DNA from: Castellaniella sp035707805
Lineage (GTDB): Bacteria; Pseudomonadota; Gammaproteobacteria; Burkholderiales; Burkholderiaceae_B
Assembly: GCA_035707805.1 (NCBI GenBank)
Contig: DASSTS010000002.1
Coordinates: 1-64,000, forward strand
DNA length: 64,000 nt
Reading direction: 5' to 3'
Part shown: positions 1 through 7,406 of the stretch, in pieces
How the letters are laid out: every line of letters starts with the position of its first letter
How positions within the stretch are numbered: the first letter of the stretch is position 1
Position numbers and translations under genes: made by a program
Notes under the pieces: generated by a model
The model's database searches: none
Told to the model about the DNA's origin: nothing
The model's input: the letters and a program-made list of their open reading frames with translations, nothing else

Positions 1-950
1 TGCTGCAGTTCCTCGCCGCCCCGCCCGAAGACCAGTGGATCCCCGCCCTTCAGGCGCACGACGCAGCGGCCCTGGCGGGCATGGGACACCATCAGGGCGT
101 GGATGCGCGCCTGGGTGGATTCGTGCGGACCGCCGACGGTCTTGCCGACGTCGATCACTTCTGCGTCGCGCCGGGCCAGCGCCAGGATCTCCGGGCTGAC
201 CAGCCGGTCGCTGAGGATGACGTCGGCCTCGTTCAGCGCGCGCAGGCCCCGCAGGGTCAGCAGGCCCGGGTCGCCGGGGCCGGCGCCCACCAGCACGACC
301 TTGCCGGCCGGCGCCGGTGTGCCGCGCGCCAGCGCCCCGTCCAGCGCAGCCTCGGCCTCGTCGGGGCGATTGCGCCGCAGGGCGTCCAGCACGGGGCCGT
401 CCAGCAGCCAGTCGTAGAAAGCCCGGCGCGGTCCCTGATGCGGACGCGCCTGGCGGATGGCGGGCCGCTTGCGCCGCGCCAGGGCGGCCAGGGCGCCCAG
501 GGCGGGGTCGAACAGGCTTTCGATGCGCTCCCGCAGCCGCCGCGCGATGACCGGCGCGCTGCCGCCCGACGAGATCGCGATGGTGAGCGGCGCGCGATCG
601 ACGATGGCCGGCACCTGGACGCTGGACAGCGCGGCGTCGTCCACGACGTTGCAGAACAGCCGCCGGGCGGCGGCCGTCTCCGCGACCCGCCGGTTCAGCG
701 CCCGGTCGCTGGTGGCGGCGACGACCAGCCAGGCCGACTCCAGCCAGGCGGGATCGAAGGCGCCCAGGCGCAGCTCGATCTCGCCGGCCTCGGCGCGGGC
801 CCGGATGCCGGGGTGGGCGGCGTGGGCGCCGACCCGCACGCGCGCGCCCGCCGACAGCAGCAGGCCGACCTTGCGCTCGGCGACCACGCCGGCGCCCACG
901 ACCAGGACCGTGCGGCCCTTCAGGTCGGCGAACAGGGGAAACAGGTCCAT
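1..950 (-). CDS. cysG: Siroheme synthase CysG (partial, C-terminus off the left edge)
   Basis: A multifunctional enzyme that turns uroporphyrinogen III into siroheme, the cofactor of the sulfite reductase encoded just upstream. Seen: about 316 codons read from ATG at 950. The N-terminal Rossmann domain (precorrin-2 dehydrogenase/ferrochelatase) has the GAG motif near residue 19 and ISSGGSAPV near residue 127. The methyltransferase (SUMT) domain begins near residue 215 with VGAGPGDPGLLTLRAL, and the RLKGGDPLVFGRGGEE motif sits at the edge. Full-length homologues are about 460-480 residues, so roughly a third is missing because the window ends, not because the gene is broken. It follows cysI by 2 bp on the same strand, so it is almost certainly in the same transcript. 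Confidence 0.95.
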   Translation of the reverse strand, partial: MDLFPLFADLKGRTVLVVGAGVVAERKVGLLLSAGARVRVGAHAAHPGIRARAEAGEIELRLGAFDPAWLESAWLVVAATSDRALNRRVAETAAARRLFCNVVDDAALSSVQVPAIVDRAPLTIAISSGGSAPVIARRLRERIESLFDPALGALAALARRKRPAIRQARPHQGPRRAFYDWLLDGPVLDALRRNRPDEAEAALDGALARGTPAPAGKVVLVGAGPGDPGLLTLRGLRALNEADVILSDRLVSPEILALARRDAEVIDVGKTVGGPHESTQARIHALMVSHARQGRCVVRLKGGDPLVFGRGGEELQ

Positions 951-952
951 GC

Positions 953-2614
953 TCAGACCACCCCGGTGCGGACCAGGAAATCGCCGAACGCCTCGCCAGG
1001 CTGGCGCTGGCCCGCGTAGTCTGCGAACAGCGCGTCCAGGCTGTCCAGGATGTCGGCCTCGGCGATGTTCTCGCGGTAGAGCCGGTTGAGCCGCTCGCCC
1101 GTGAAATCCGCGCCCAGGCGCAGGTCGTAGCGGCCCAGGGCGCGCCCGACCAGCGCGATCTCGCCCAGGTAGGGGCGCGAGCAGCCGTTCGGACAGCCCG
1201 ACAGGCGCAGCAGGATGGGTTCGTCGCGCAAGCCGTGCTTGTCCAGCAGGGCTTCGAGCTTGGGCAGCAGGACGGGGGCGTAGCGTTCGCTTTCGGCCAT
1301 GGCCAGGCCGCAGGTGGGCAGCGCCACGCAGGCGATGTGGTGGCGCCGGATGCCGCTTTGCTCCCGGTAGCCGTCCAGGCCGTATTCCTGCACCAGGGCA
1401 TCGATGGCGGCGCGGTCGGCCTCCTCGACGTTGGCGATCACCAGGTTCTGGTTGCAGGTCAGGCGGAATTCGCCCTTCAGGACCTTGGCGATCTCCCGCA
1501 TGCCGGTCTGCAGACGCAGGCCGTCGTGGTCCCACAGGCGACCGGACGCGATGTACAGGCCCAGGTGCCAGCGGCCGTCCTCACCGCGCGACCAGCCGTA
1601 GCGGTCGCCGTTGCCCTCGAAGCGGTAGGGGCGCGCATCCTGCAGGGGGCGGCCGCTGCGCTCGCGGATCTGGTCGCGGAACCAGTCCACGCCCAGGCGG
1701 TCGATCGTGTATTTCAGGCGGGCGTGCTGGCGTTCCTTGCGGTCGCCGTGGTCGCGCTGCAGCGTCACCACGGCCTCGGCCACGGCGACCAGGTCCTCGG
1801 GGACGACGAAGCCCACCAGCGACCCCAGCCGCGGATAGGTGGTCGGGTCGCCGGCCGTGGCCCCCATGCCGCCGCCCACCGCGACGTTGAAGCCCTGCAG
1901 CCGGCCGTCCTCGATGATGGCGACCAGTCCCAGGTCGTTGGCGAAGACGTCGCAGTCGTTGGTGGGCGGGATGGCGATGCCGATCTTGAATTTGCGCGGC
2001 AGGTAGGCGGAATCGTTGCCGTAGATCGGTTCCTCGTCCACAGCCTCGCCGACCCGGTCGCCGCCCAGCCAGATTTCCGCATAGGCGCTGGTGCGCGGCA
2101 GGAAATGGTTGGACAGGCGCAGCACCCATTCCTGCACCAGGGCATGCTGGCTGGACAGGTGCGGGTTGACCGAGCTGATGACCTGGCGGTTCACGTCGCC
2201 GCAGGCGGCGATGGTGGTGGCCCGGGCGTCGTGGATGCCCTGCATGAAGGCGCGCAGATTGCGTTTGAGGATGCCGTGCCACTGGAAGGTCTGGCGGGTG
2301 GTGATGCGCAGGCCCCGGGTCGCGTAGCGCTGCGCCAGCTCGTCCAGCGCCAGCCACTGGGCGGGCGGGATGACGCCGCCGGGCAGGCGCGCCCGCACCA
2401 TGAAGGCATAGGCGGGCTCCAGCTTCTGTTTGCGCCGCTCGTCGCGGATGTCGCGGTCGTCCTGCATGTAGCTGCCATGGAACTTCAGCAGCTTGGTGTC
2501 GGCCTCGGGGATGGCGCCGGTCACCGGGTTTTCCAGCTCCTTGGCGATGGTGCCGCGCAGGAATCGGCTGCCGGTCTTGATGTGTTCCAGCGGGGACAGG
2601 GGGGAAATGCTCAT
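953..2614 (-). CDS. cysI: Sulfite reductase hemoprotein beta subunit CysI
   Basis: Reduces sulfite to sulfide with six electrons in cysteine biosynthesis, using siroheme coupled to a [4Fe-4S] cluster; cytoplasmic. Seen: 553 residues, close to the normal family length of about 570. The four cluster/siroheme cysteines are at 429 and 435 (CVALPTC) and 474 and 478 (SGCPNGC), and the N-terminal half carries the expected repeat (LRITTRQTFQWHGI, VNRQVISSVNP). The start ATG at 2614 gives the usual MSIS N-terminus. It lies 97 bp downstream of cysJ and 2 bp upstream of cysG. Together they give flavoprotein, hemoprotein and cofactor synthase in one operon. The family also contains ferredoxin-dependent forms, but the adjacent cysJ argues for the NADPH enzyme. 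Confidence 0.96.
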   Translation of the reverse strand: MSISPLSPLEHIKTGSRFLRGTIAKELENPVTGAIPEADTKLLKFHGSYMQDDRDIRDERRKQKLEPAYAFMVRARLPGGVIPPAQWLALDELAQRYATRGLRITTRQTFQWHGILKRNLRAFMQGIHDARATTIAACGDVNRQVISSVNPHLSSQHALVQEWVLRLSNHFLPRTSAYAEIWLGGDRVGEAVDEEPIYGNDSAYLPRKFKIGIAIPPTNDCDVFANDLGLVAIIEDGRLQGFNVAVGGGMGATAGDPTTYPRLGSLVGFVVPEDLVAVAEAVVTLQRDHGDRKERQHARLKYTIDRLGVDWFRDQIRERSGRPLQDARPYRFEGNGDRYGWSRGEDGRWHLGLYIASGRLWDHDGLRLQTGMREIAKVLKGEFRLTCNQNLVIANVEEADRAAIDALVQEYGLDGYREQSGIRRHHIACVALPTCGLAMAESERYAPVLLPKLEALLDKHGLRDEPILLRLSGCPNGCSRPYLGEIALVGRALGRYDLRLGADFTGERLNRLYRENIAEADILDSLDALFADYAGQRQPGEAFGDFLVRTGVV

Positions 2615-2711
2615 GTCTGAAATAGAGTCGAAAGGAGGGCGGGGCGGGCTCGCGCCCGTCGGGTTGTCCGTCAGGCGCGGGGACCGCGCTAGGGGGTGCG
2701 GCAGGCCGCGG

Positions 2712-4517
2712 TCAGTACACGTCGCGGGCGTAGCGTCCCTGGGCGGCCAGGTCGTCCAGCCACTGCCGGGCGCCGTCCTCGCTCAGGCCGCCCTGGTCGC
2801 GCGCGATCTCCAGCAGCGCGGCATGGACGTCGCGGGCCATGCGCTCGGCATCGCCGCAGACGTACACGTGGGCGCCGCCCTGGATCCAGTCGTAGACGTC
2901 GGCCCCGCGCTCCAGCAGCCGGTGCTGGACGTAGATCTTGTCGGCCTGGTCGCGGGAGAACGCCAGGTCGATACGGTGCAGGTGGCCGTCCTTCAGCGAC
3001 TGCTGCCATTCGGTCTGGTACAGGAAGTCGCTGGTGAAATGAGGATTGCCGAAGAACAGCCAGTTGCGGCCCGGCGCCTCGGCGTCGGCCCGCGCCTGGA
3101 CGAAGGCGCGAAAGGGCGCCACGCCCGTGCCGGCGCCGATCATGATGATGTCGCGGGCGGGGTCGGACGGCAGCCGGAAGCGCGTGTTTTCCTCGATGAA
3201 GACCGGCACCGTGTCGCCCTCGGCGCGTTCGGCCAGGAAATGGGATGCCACGCCCCAGCGGGACTCCGACTCGTGCTCGAAGCTCAGGTGCGCCAGCGTC
3301 AGGTGCACTTCGTCCTCGGCCGCCGTGGCGCAGGAGGCGATGGAATACAGGCGCGGCGCCAGCGGGCGCAGGGCAGCGACCAGTTCCTGCCCTGTCCAGC
3401 GTGCCGGCCATTGGCGCAGGGCGTCGATCAACTGGTGAGTGGCCATGTAGGTGGACAAGGCCTCGCGGGATTCGGGCTGCAGCAGGGCGGCGAGGTCCGC
3501 CTGGCCGGCGCGTTCGGCCAGCGCGGCCAGGAAGGGGCGCGTCAGCACGGTCAGTTCGCGATGGCGGCCCAGCCACTCGCCCAGGGGCCGGCGGGTGTCC
3601 TGGTGTTCCACGGTGTCGGCCGCGTTCAGGCCCGTGGCCTCCAGGACGCGGGCGACCAGGGTGTCGTCCTGCACCGGCCAGACGCCCAGGGCGTCGCCCG
3701 GCTCGTAGTTCAGCCGGCTGCCCTCCAGCGAGAGTTCCAGGTGGCGGATGTCCTTGTCGCTGTCGCGGCCGGTGATGGGCTGGTTCAGCAGCACCTCGGC
3801 CTGGAAGGGCCGGTCGCGGGTGAATTTTTCCGTTTGCGGATGCAGCGGCGTGACCGTGGCCTGGGGGGCCGCGCCGGCCGCGGGCGCCAGCGCCTGCGCG
3901 GCCTGCTCCAGCGCCCGGGCTTGCCAGGGGCCCGCCACGGTCTCGACGTCCAGGTCCGCCGTGCCGGCGTCCTGCAGGCGCTGCGCGCCCAGCTCGGCCA
4001 GGCGGGCGTCAATCTTCTGCGAGATTCCGCAGAACGAGGGATAGCTCGTGTCCCCCAGCCCCAGCACGGCGTACTTCAGTTTCGGCAGTTTCGGGGCGCG
4101 CTTGCCCAGCAGGAATTCCACCCAGGCGATCGAGTCGTCCGGCGGGTCGCCGTCGCCCTGCGTGCTCATGACGACGTACAGCAGCTGCTCGTCCTTCAGT
4201 TCCTTGGTCTTGTACTGGTCGGCGCGCACCAGGCGCGCGGCCAGCCCCCGGGCCTGCGCCTGCTCGTGCAGCTGCGTGGCGGTGCGCTTTGCGTTGCCCG
4301 TCTGGCTGCCGTACAGGATGGTCAGGCGCTGGGCCGCATCCGCCGCGGGCGCCGCCGCCACGCTCAGCGGCGGGGCGATTTCCCGGGACGGCTGGCGGGC
4401 CTGGGCGACGCCCGCGAAATAGCCCGACAGCCAGTGCAGGCTGTGGGGCTCGAGCTTGTCGGCCAGTTCGGCGATCAGGGAATGGTGGACGTCGGGCAGA
4501 TAGTTCGGCGCGAGCAT
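2712..4517 (-). CDS. cysJ: NADPH-dependent sulfite reductase flavoprotein alpha subunit CysJ
   Basis: Passes electrons from NADPH through FAD and FMN to CysI. Seen in 601 residues, the usual length: a flavodoxin-like FMN domain from about residue 64 (TILYGSQTGNAKRTA, then VVMSTQGDGDPPDD), a linker, an FAD-binding reductase domain (RLYSIAS), an NADPH-binding region (GAGTGVAPFRAFV) and the family-typical C-terminal end GRYARDVY. It is the first gene of the cys operon. Two inverted repeats lie upstream at 4537-4568 and 4587-4614; the promoter must overlap or adjoin them. In related bacteria such genes answer to the LysR-type activators CysB/Cbl, but I cannot identify their site with confidence here. 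Confidence 0.97.
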   Translation of the reverse strand: MLAPNYLPDVHHSLIAELADKLEPHSLHWLSGYFAGVAQARQPSREIAPPLSVAAAPAADAAQRLTILYGSQTGNAKRTATQLHEQAQARGLAARLVRADQYKTKELKDEQLLYVVMSTQGDGDPPDDSIAWVEFLLGKRAPKLPKLKYAVLGLGDTSYPSFCGISQKIDARLAELGAQRLQDAGTADLDVETVAGPWQARALEQAAQALAPAAGAAPQATVTPLHPQTEKFTRDRPFQAEVLLNQPITGRDSDKDIRHLELSLEGSRLNYEPGDALGVWPVQDDTLVARVLEATGLNAADTVEHQDTRRPLGEWLGRHRELTVLTRPFLAALAERAGQADLAALLQPESREALSTYMATHQLIDALRQWPARWTGQELVAALRPLAPRLYSIASCATAAEDEVHLTLAHLSFEHESESRWGVASHFLAERAEGDTVPVFIEENTRFRLPSDPARDIIMIGAGTGVAPFRAFVQARADAEAPGRNWLFFGNPHFTSDFLYQTEWQQSLKDGHLHRIDLAFSRDQADKIYVQHRLLERGADVYDWIQGGAHVYVCGDAERMARDVHAALLEIARDQGGLSEDGARQWLDDLAAQGRYARDVY

Positions 4518-4536
4518 GGCTTGGCCTTGTCGAAAC

Positions 4537-4568
4537 GAAAGAAGCGTCCATTCTGGGACGCTTCTTTC
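4537..4568 (-). terminator. Perfect 13-bp inverted repeat between the transporter pair and cysJ
   Basis: Arms 4537-4549 and 4556-4568 (GAAAGAAGCGTCC and its complement) pair perfectly around a 6-base loop. On the minus strand the second arm ends in TTCTTTC followed by GTTTCG, a T-rich but interrupted tail. The position, 57 bp after the stop of the small transporter gene and 20 bp before the cysJ start, fits a terminator for the formate/transporter operon. It would also form in the cysJ leader if cysJ is transcribed from further upstream, so an attenuation role is possible. Confidence 0.55.
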
Positions 4569-4586
4569 AGGCCGTGAACGATTGGA

Positions 4587-4614
4587 TGCTTATGTTTTTA
4601 TGTCGGCATAAGCA
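4587..4614. promoter_or_regulatory. Interrupted palindrome upstream of cysJ
   Basis: TGCTTATG (4587-4594) and CATAAGCA (4607-4614) are exact inverted copies separated by 12 bases in an AT-rich patch. On the minus strand TTGCTT, 17 bases, then TAAGCA could be read as a weak -35/-10 pair for cysJ overlapping this palindrome. It is a candidate operator or activator site for the sulfite reductase operon; the binding protein is unknown. Confidence 0.35.
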
Positions 4615-4624
4615 AATGACGCGT

Positions 4625-4747
4625 TCAATGGAACAAGGCGCTGGCCTTGATCAGGGTTTCCCAGATGCCCAGCGCCAGCGGGATGCCGACGTAGAGCCAG
4701 AACAGGACGATCAGGGCCGGTGAGGGGGTCCGTGTGGTCGTGGACAT
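4625..4747 (-). CDS. 40-residue single-helix protein, putative small subunit of the adjacent MFS transporter
   Basis: A small gene read from ATG at 4747 to TGA at 4625. The peptide begins MSTTTRTPSP, then has one hydrophobic helix (ALIVLFWLYVGIPLALGIW, residues 11-29) and a short tail ending ALFH. It starts 12 bp after the stop of the OFA-family transporter, with a GGAG-type ribosome site in between. Known: very short single-span proteins are recurrently encoded directly after oxalate/formate-type MFS genes and are annotated in some databases as an MFS transporter small subunit. Inference: it packs against or stabilises the transporter. Codon structure and position make it more than a chance ORF. 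Confidence 0.75.
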   Translation of the reverse strand: MSTTTRTPSPALIVLFWLYVGIPLALGIWETLIKASALFH

Positions 4748-4759
4748 GAGCGTGTCTCC

Positions 4760-6168
4760 TTATTTTTGCGGGGCCAGGGCGGCGCCGGCCAGGGAGGCGG
4801 CGTCGGCCTCGCCGCGCATATGGTGGTGGGCGGCGACCGGCCGGACGCACAGATTGCAGATGAAGCCGATCACCAGCAGGCCGGCCATCAGGTACATCGT
4901 GACCGTGTAGGACTGGCCCGGCGGGACGCCATGGTCCACCTGGTACTGGCGGATGTAGTTCACCAGGACGGGGCCCAGCACGCCGGCGGCCGCCCAGGCG
5001 GTCAGGATGCGGCCGTGGATGCCGCCGACGTAGCGCGTGCCGAACAGGTCGGCCAGGTAGGCCGGGATGGTCGAGAATCCGCCGCCGTACATCGAGATGA
5101 TGATGGCGTAGAACAGGACGAACAGCGCGACGTTGCCCGAGGCGCCCATGCCCGGCACCAGGAAGTACAGGATGGCCCCCAGCACGAAGAAGATGCCGTA
5201 GGTGGTCTTGCGCCCCAGGTAGTCGGAGGTGCTGGACCAGAAGAACCGGCCCAGCATGTTCGCCAGCGACAGCAGGCCGACGAAGCCGGCCGCCGCCGCA
5301 GGGGTGATGGCGCCGCGGAAGCTTTCCTGGATCATCACCGAGGCCTGGCCCAGCACGCCGATGCCGGCCGTCACGTTCAGCGTCAGCGCCCACCACAGCA
5401 GCCAGAACTGCGGGGTCTTCAGGGCCTGGTCGATGTGCACGTGGTTGCGCGAGATCATGCCTTTCTGTGTGGCCGGCGGCGTCCAGCCTTCCGGCTTCCA
5501 GTCGGGCGCCGGGATGCGGATGGCGTAGGCGCCGATCATCATCGAGATGAAGTACAGCACCCCCATGACCAGGAAGGTCTGGGACACGCCCATGGAGACC
5601 GGCGTGCGGAAGTGTTCCATCAGCGCCACGGACATGGGCGAGGCGATGAAGGCGCCGCCGCCGAAGCCCATGATGGCCATGCCGGTGGCCATGCCGCGCT
5701 TGTCCGGAAACCACTTGATCAGAGTGGAGACGGGCGACACATAGCCGATGCCCAGGCCGATGCCGCCCAGCACGCCGTAGCCCAGGTACAGCAGCCACAA
5801 CTGGTGGGTCGACACCCCGACCGAGGACACGATGAAGCCGCCGCCGAAGCAGCAGGCCGCGACGAACATGGCCTTGCGCGGGCCGACGTCCTCGAGCCAC
5901 TTGCCGGCGAAGGCGGCCGACAGGCCCAGGAACAGGATGGCCAGGCTGAAGATCCAGCCCAGGGCCGGCAGCCCCCAGTCCTCGGGGGCGGGCTGCTGGA
6001 TGCCGATGAGCTTGGTCATCGGGCCGTTGAAGACCGAAAATGCGTAGGCCTGGCCGATGCACAGGTGGACCGCCAGGGCCGCCGGCGGGATCATCCAGCG
6101 GTTGAACCCGGGTGGGGCGGTGATGGTTCCTTGCTGAAAAAGCCGGCGCTGGTAGCTTCCGTACTCAT
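4760..6168 (-). CDS. Oxalate/formate antiporter (OFA) family MFS transporter, with an apparent frameshift near the N-terminus
   Basis: A twelve-helix MFS carrier, probably moving formate, oxalate or a related small acid, next to the formate dehydrogenase genes. The main frame gives 444 residues from an internal ATG at 6094 (MIPPAALAVHLCIGQAYAFS). The real start is almost certainly ATG at 6168, which has AGGAGG 8 bases upstream and reads MSTEATSAGFFSKE. That frame then runs into a stop, while the -1 neighbouring frame continues as ITAPPGFNRWMIPPAAL, matching the usual OFA N-terminal region (APPGFNRW). The two halves fit together if one base is missing near 6125-6128. Either the gene is inactivated or weakly expressed from 6094, or the base is a sequencing error. 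It ends 12 bp before the small partner gene. Confidence 0.85.
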
Positions 6169-6277
6169 GCTGTCTCCTCCTGGGTCGTATGCCCGGTCTG
6201 TGGTTGATGCTGCGGTTGAGGTCGGAAAAAATCGAAAGGAATCGGGAAAGCGGGAGGCGATCCTGGAAAGATGGCGT
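6169..6277 (-). other. Short spacer between fdsD and the transporter
   Basis: About 110 bp on the minus strand between the fdsD stop and the transporter ATG. It contains a strong ribosome site (AGGAGGAG) 8 bases before ATG 6168 and a T-rich run (CGATTTTTTCC on the minus strand) but no convincing hairpin. I see no coding sequence in it. It is compatible with read-through from the formate operon into the transporter. Confidence 0.5.
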
Positions 6278-6541
6278 TCAGGCCGCCGTGGTCTGGGGCG
6301 GATACAGGCGTTCGCGGTGGCGCTCGATCGCCTCCAGGCAGATCGGCGTCAGGGCGGTCTCGCCCCATCGCCCGTCGGGGTGGGCGTGCAGGTAGTCCAG
6401 CAGCGCCAGGCGCATGCGCGGATCCCAGAATCGGCGGATGTGGTCGGCGATGCTGTCGACGCTGGCGGAGCGGTCGGGCATGGCCTCGAAGAAATAGCCG
6501 ATGCGGTTGGCCAGTCGGATCAGATGTTCGATATTGGTCAC
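6278..6541 (-). CDS. fdsD: NAD-dependent formate dehydrogenase delta subunit FdsD
   Basis: A small subunit needed for assembly or stability of the soluble molybdenum-containing NAD-linked formate dehydrogenase. Seen: 87 residues from a GTG start at 6541 (TNIEHLIRLANRIGYFFEAM), ending in PPQTTAA. The pattern of an N-terminal LANQI/LANRIG-like helix followed by HIRRFWDPRMR is typical of the family. The GTG overlaps the fdhD stop (GTGA), which implies translational coupling and decides the start. An upstream longer reading of the same frame is a shadow of fdhD. Confidence 0.9.
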   Translation of the reverse strand: MTNIEHLIRLANRIGYFFEAMPDRSASVDSIADHIRRFWDPRMRLALLDYLHAHPDGRWGETALTPICLEAIERHRERLYPPQTTAA

Positions 6542-7395
6542 GGGTGGCTCCTGTCCTGTTCCAGGTAATCGGGGCGGCTGTACAAGGTGAAGCGCCCGTC
6601 CCGGGCGAAGCCCGCCAGCATCATCGGCGCGGATTGCGCCAGCCGGACGGCCAGGGACGTCGGGGCCGAGACCGCGATCAACGCGCCGATGCCGGCCGCG
6701 TGCGCCTTTTGCACCATCTCGAAGCTGGCCCGGCTGGAGATCACGACGAAGCCCCGGCTGCGGTCCACCGGCTGGCGCAGCAGATGGCCGATCAGCTTGT
6801 CCAGCGCATTGTGGCGGCCCACGTCCTCGAAGATCCAGGCCAGCGCGCCGTCGGCGTCCGCCCAGGCGGCCGCGTGCGTGGCCCCGGTCAGGTTGTGCAG
6901 GGGCTGGCATTCGCGCAGCCGCGCCAGGGCGCGCTCGATGGCGCTCTGGCGCCAGGGGCGGCGCGGCGGCGGCAGCGCGGGCAGGTCGCGCGGGACCTGC
7001 GCCAGGCCCTCGACGCCGCACAGGCCGCAGCCGGTGCTGCCCGCCAGGGCGCGGCGGCGCTGCTTGAGGGCATGCACGCGGGCGTTGAGGATGCGCAGGC
7101 GCACGATCAGACCCAGGGGCGTGTCCTCGATGTCCAGGTCGAGCACGTCGTCCGCGCGCTCGATGATGCCCTCGGTGAACGAGAATCCCAGGGCCAGTTC
7201 CGGGATGTTCAGCGGCGAGGCCAGCAGGGTGGCGTGGGCGATGCCGTTGTATTCCAGCGCCACCGCCTGTTCGCAGGCGATGGCGTCCTGCGCGGCGACG
7301 GCCCGCTGCCCCCGGACGCGCACGATGGCGCCCAGCTCGTGGGCGGCGCCGGCGCCGGGATGGGCGGCCATGGGATCGAAGTCGGCGGGATGCAT
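6538..7395 (-). CDS. fdhD: Formate dehydrogenase accessory sulfurtransferase FdhD (FdsC)
   Basis: Transfers sulfur from a cysteine desulfurase to the bis-MGD molybdenum cofactor before its insertion into FdsA, which is essential for formate dehydrogenase activity. Seen: 285 residues from ATG 7395, with AAGGAGG 6 bases upstream. The conserved cysteine pair is in STGCGLCGVEG (C-x2-C), and FEDVGRHNALDKLIG and ISSRASFEMVQKA are family hallmarks. It lies 11 bp after the fdsA stop and overlaps fdsD by 4 bp. The open frame extends far upstream over fdsA, but that extension is a high-GC shadow; the ribosome site fixes the start. Confidence 0.95.
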   Translation of the reverse strand: MHPADFDPMAAHPGAGAAHELGAIVRVRGQRAVAAQDAIACEQAVALEYNGIAHATLLASPLNIPELALGFSFTEGIIERADDVLDLDIEDTPLGLIVRLRILNARVHALKQRRRALAGSTGCGLCGVEGLAQVPRDLPALPPPRRPWRQSAIERALARLRECQPLHNLTGATHAAAWADADGALAWIFEDVGRHNALDKLIGHLLRQPVDRSRGFVVISSRASFEMVQKAHAAGIGALIAVSAPTSLAVRLAQSAPMMLAGFARDGRFTLYSRPDYLEQDRSHP

Positions 7396-7406
7396 GGACG
7401 CCTCCT

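Noticed and set aside
1235..4577. Long plus-strand frames opposite cysI and cysJ (461 and 694 codons)
   Set aside because: Antisense to conserved genes, biased composition, no recognisable motif.
6092..6094. ATG 6094 as the native transporter start
   Set aside because: No ribosome site, and it would remove the conserved GFNRW segment. The start at 6168 with a frameshift explains the sequence better.
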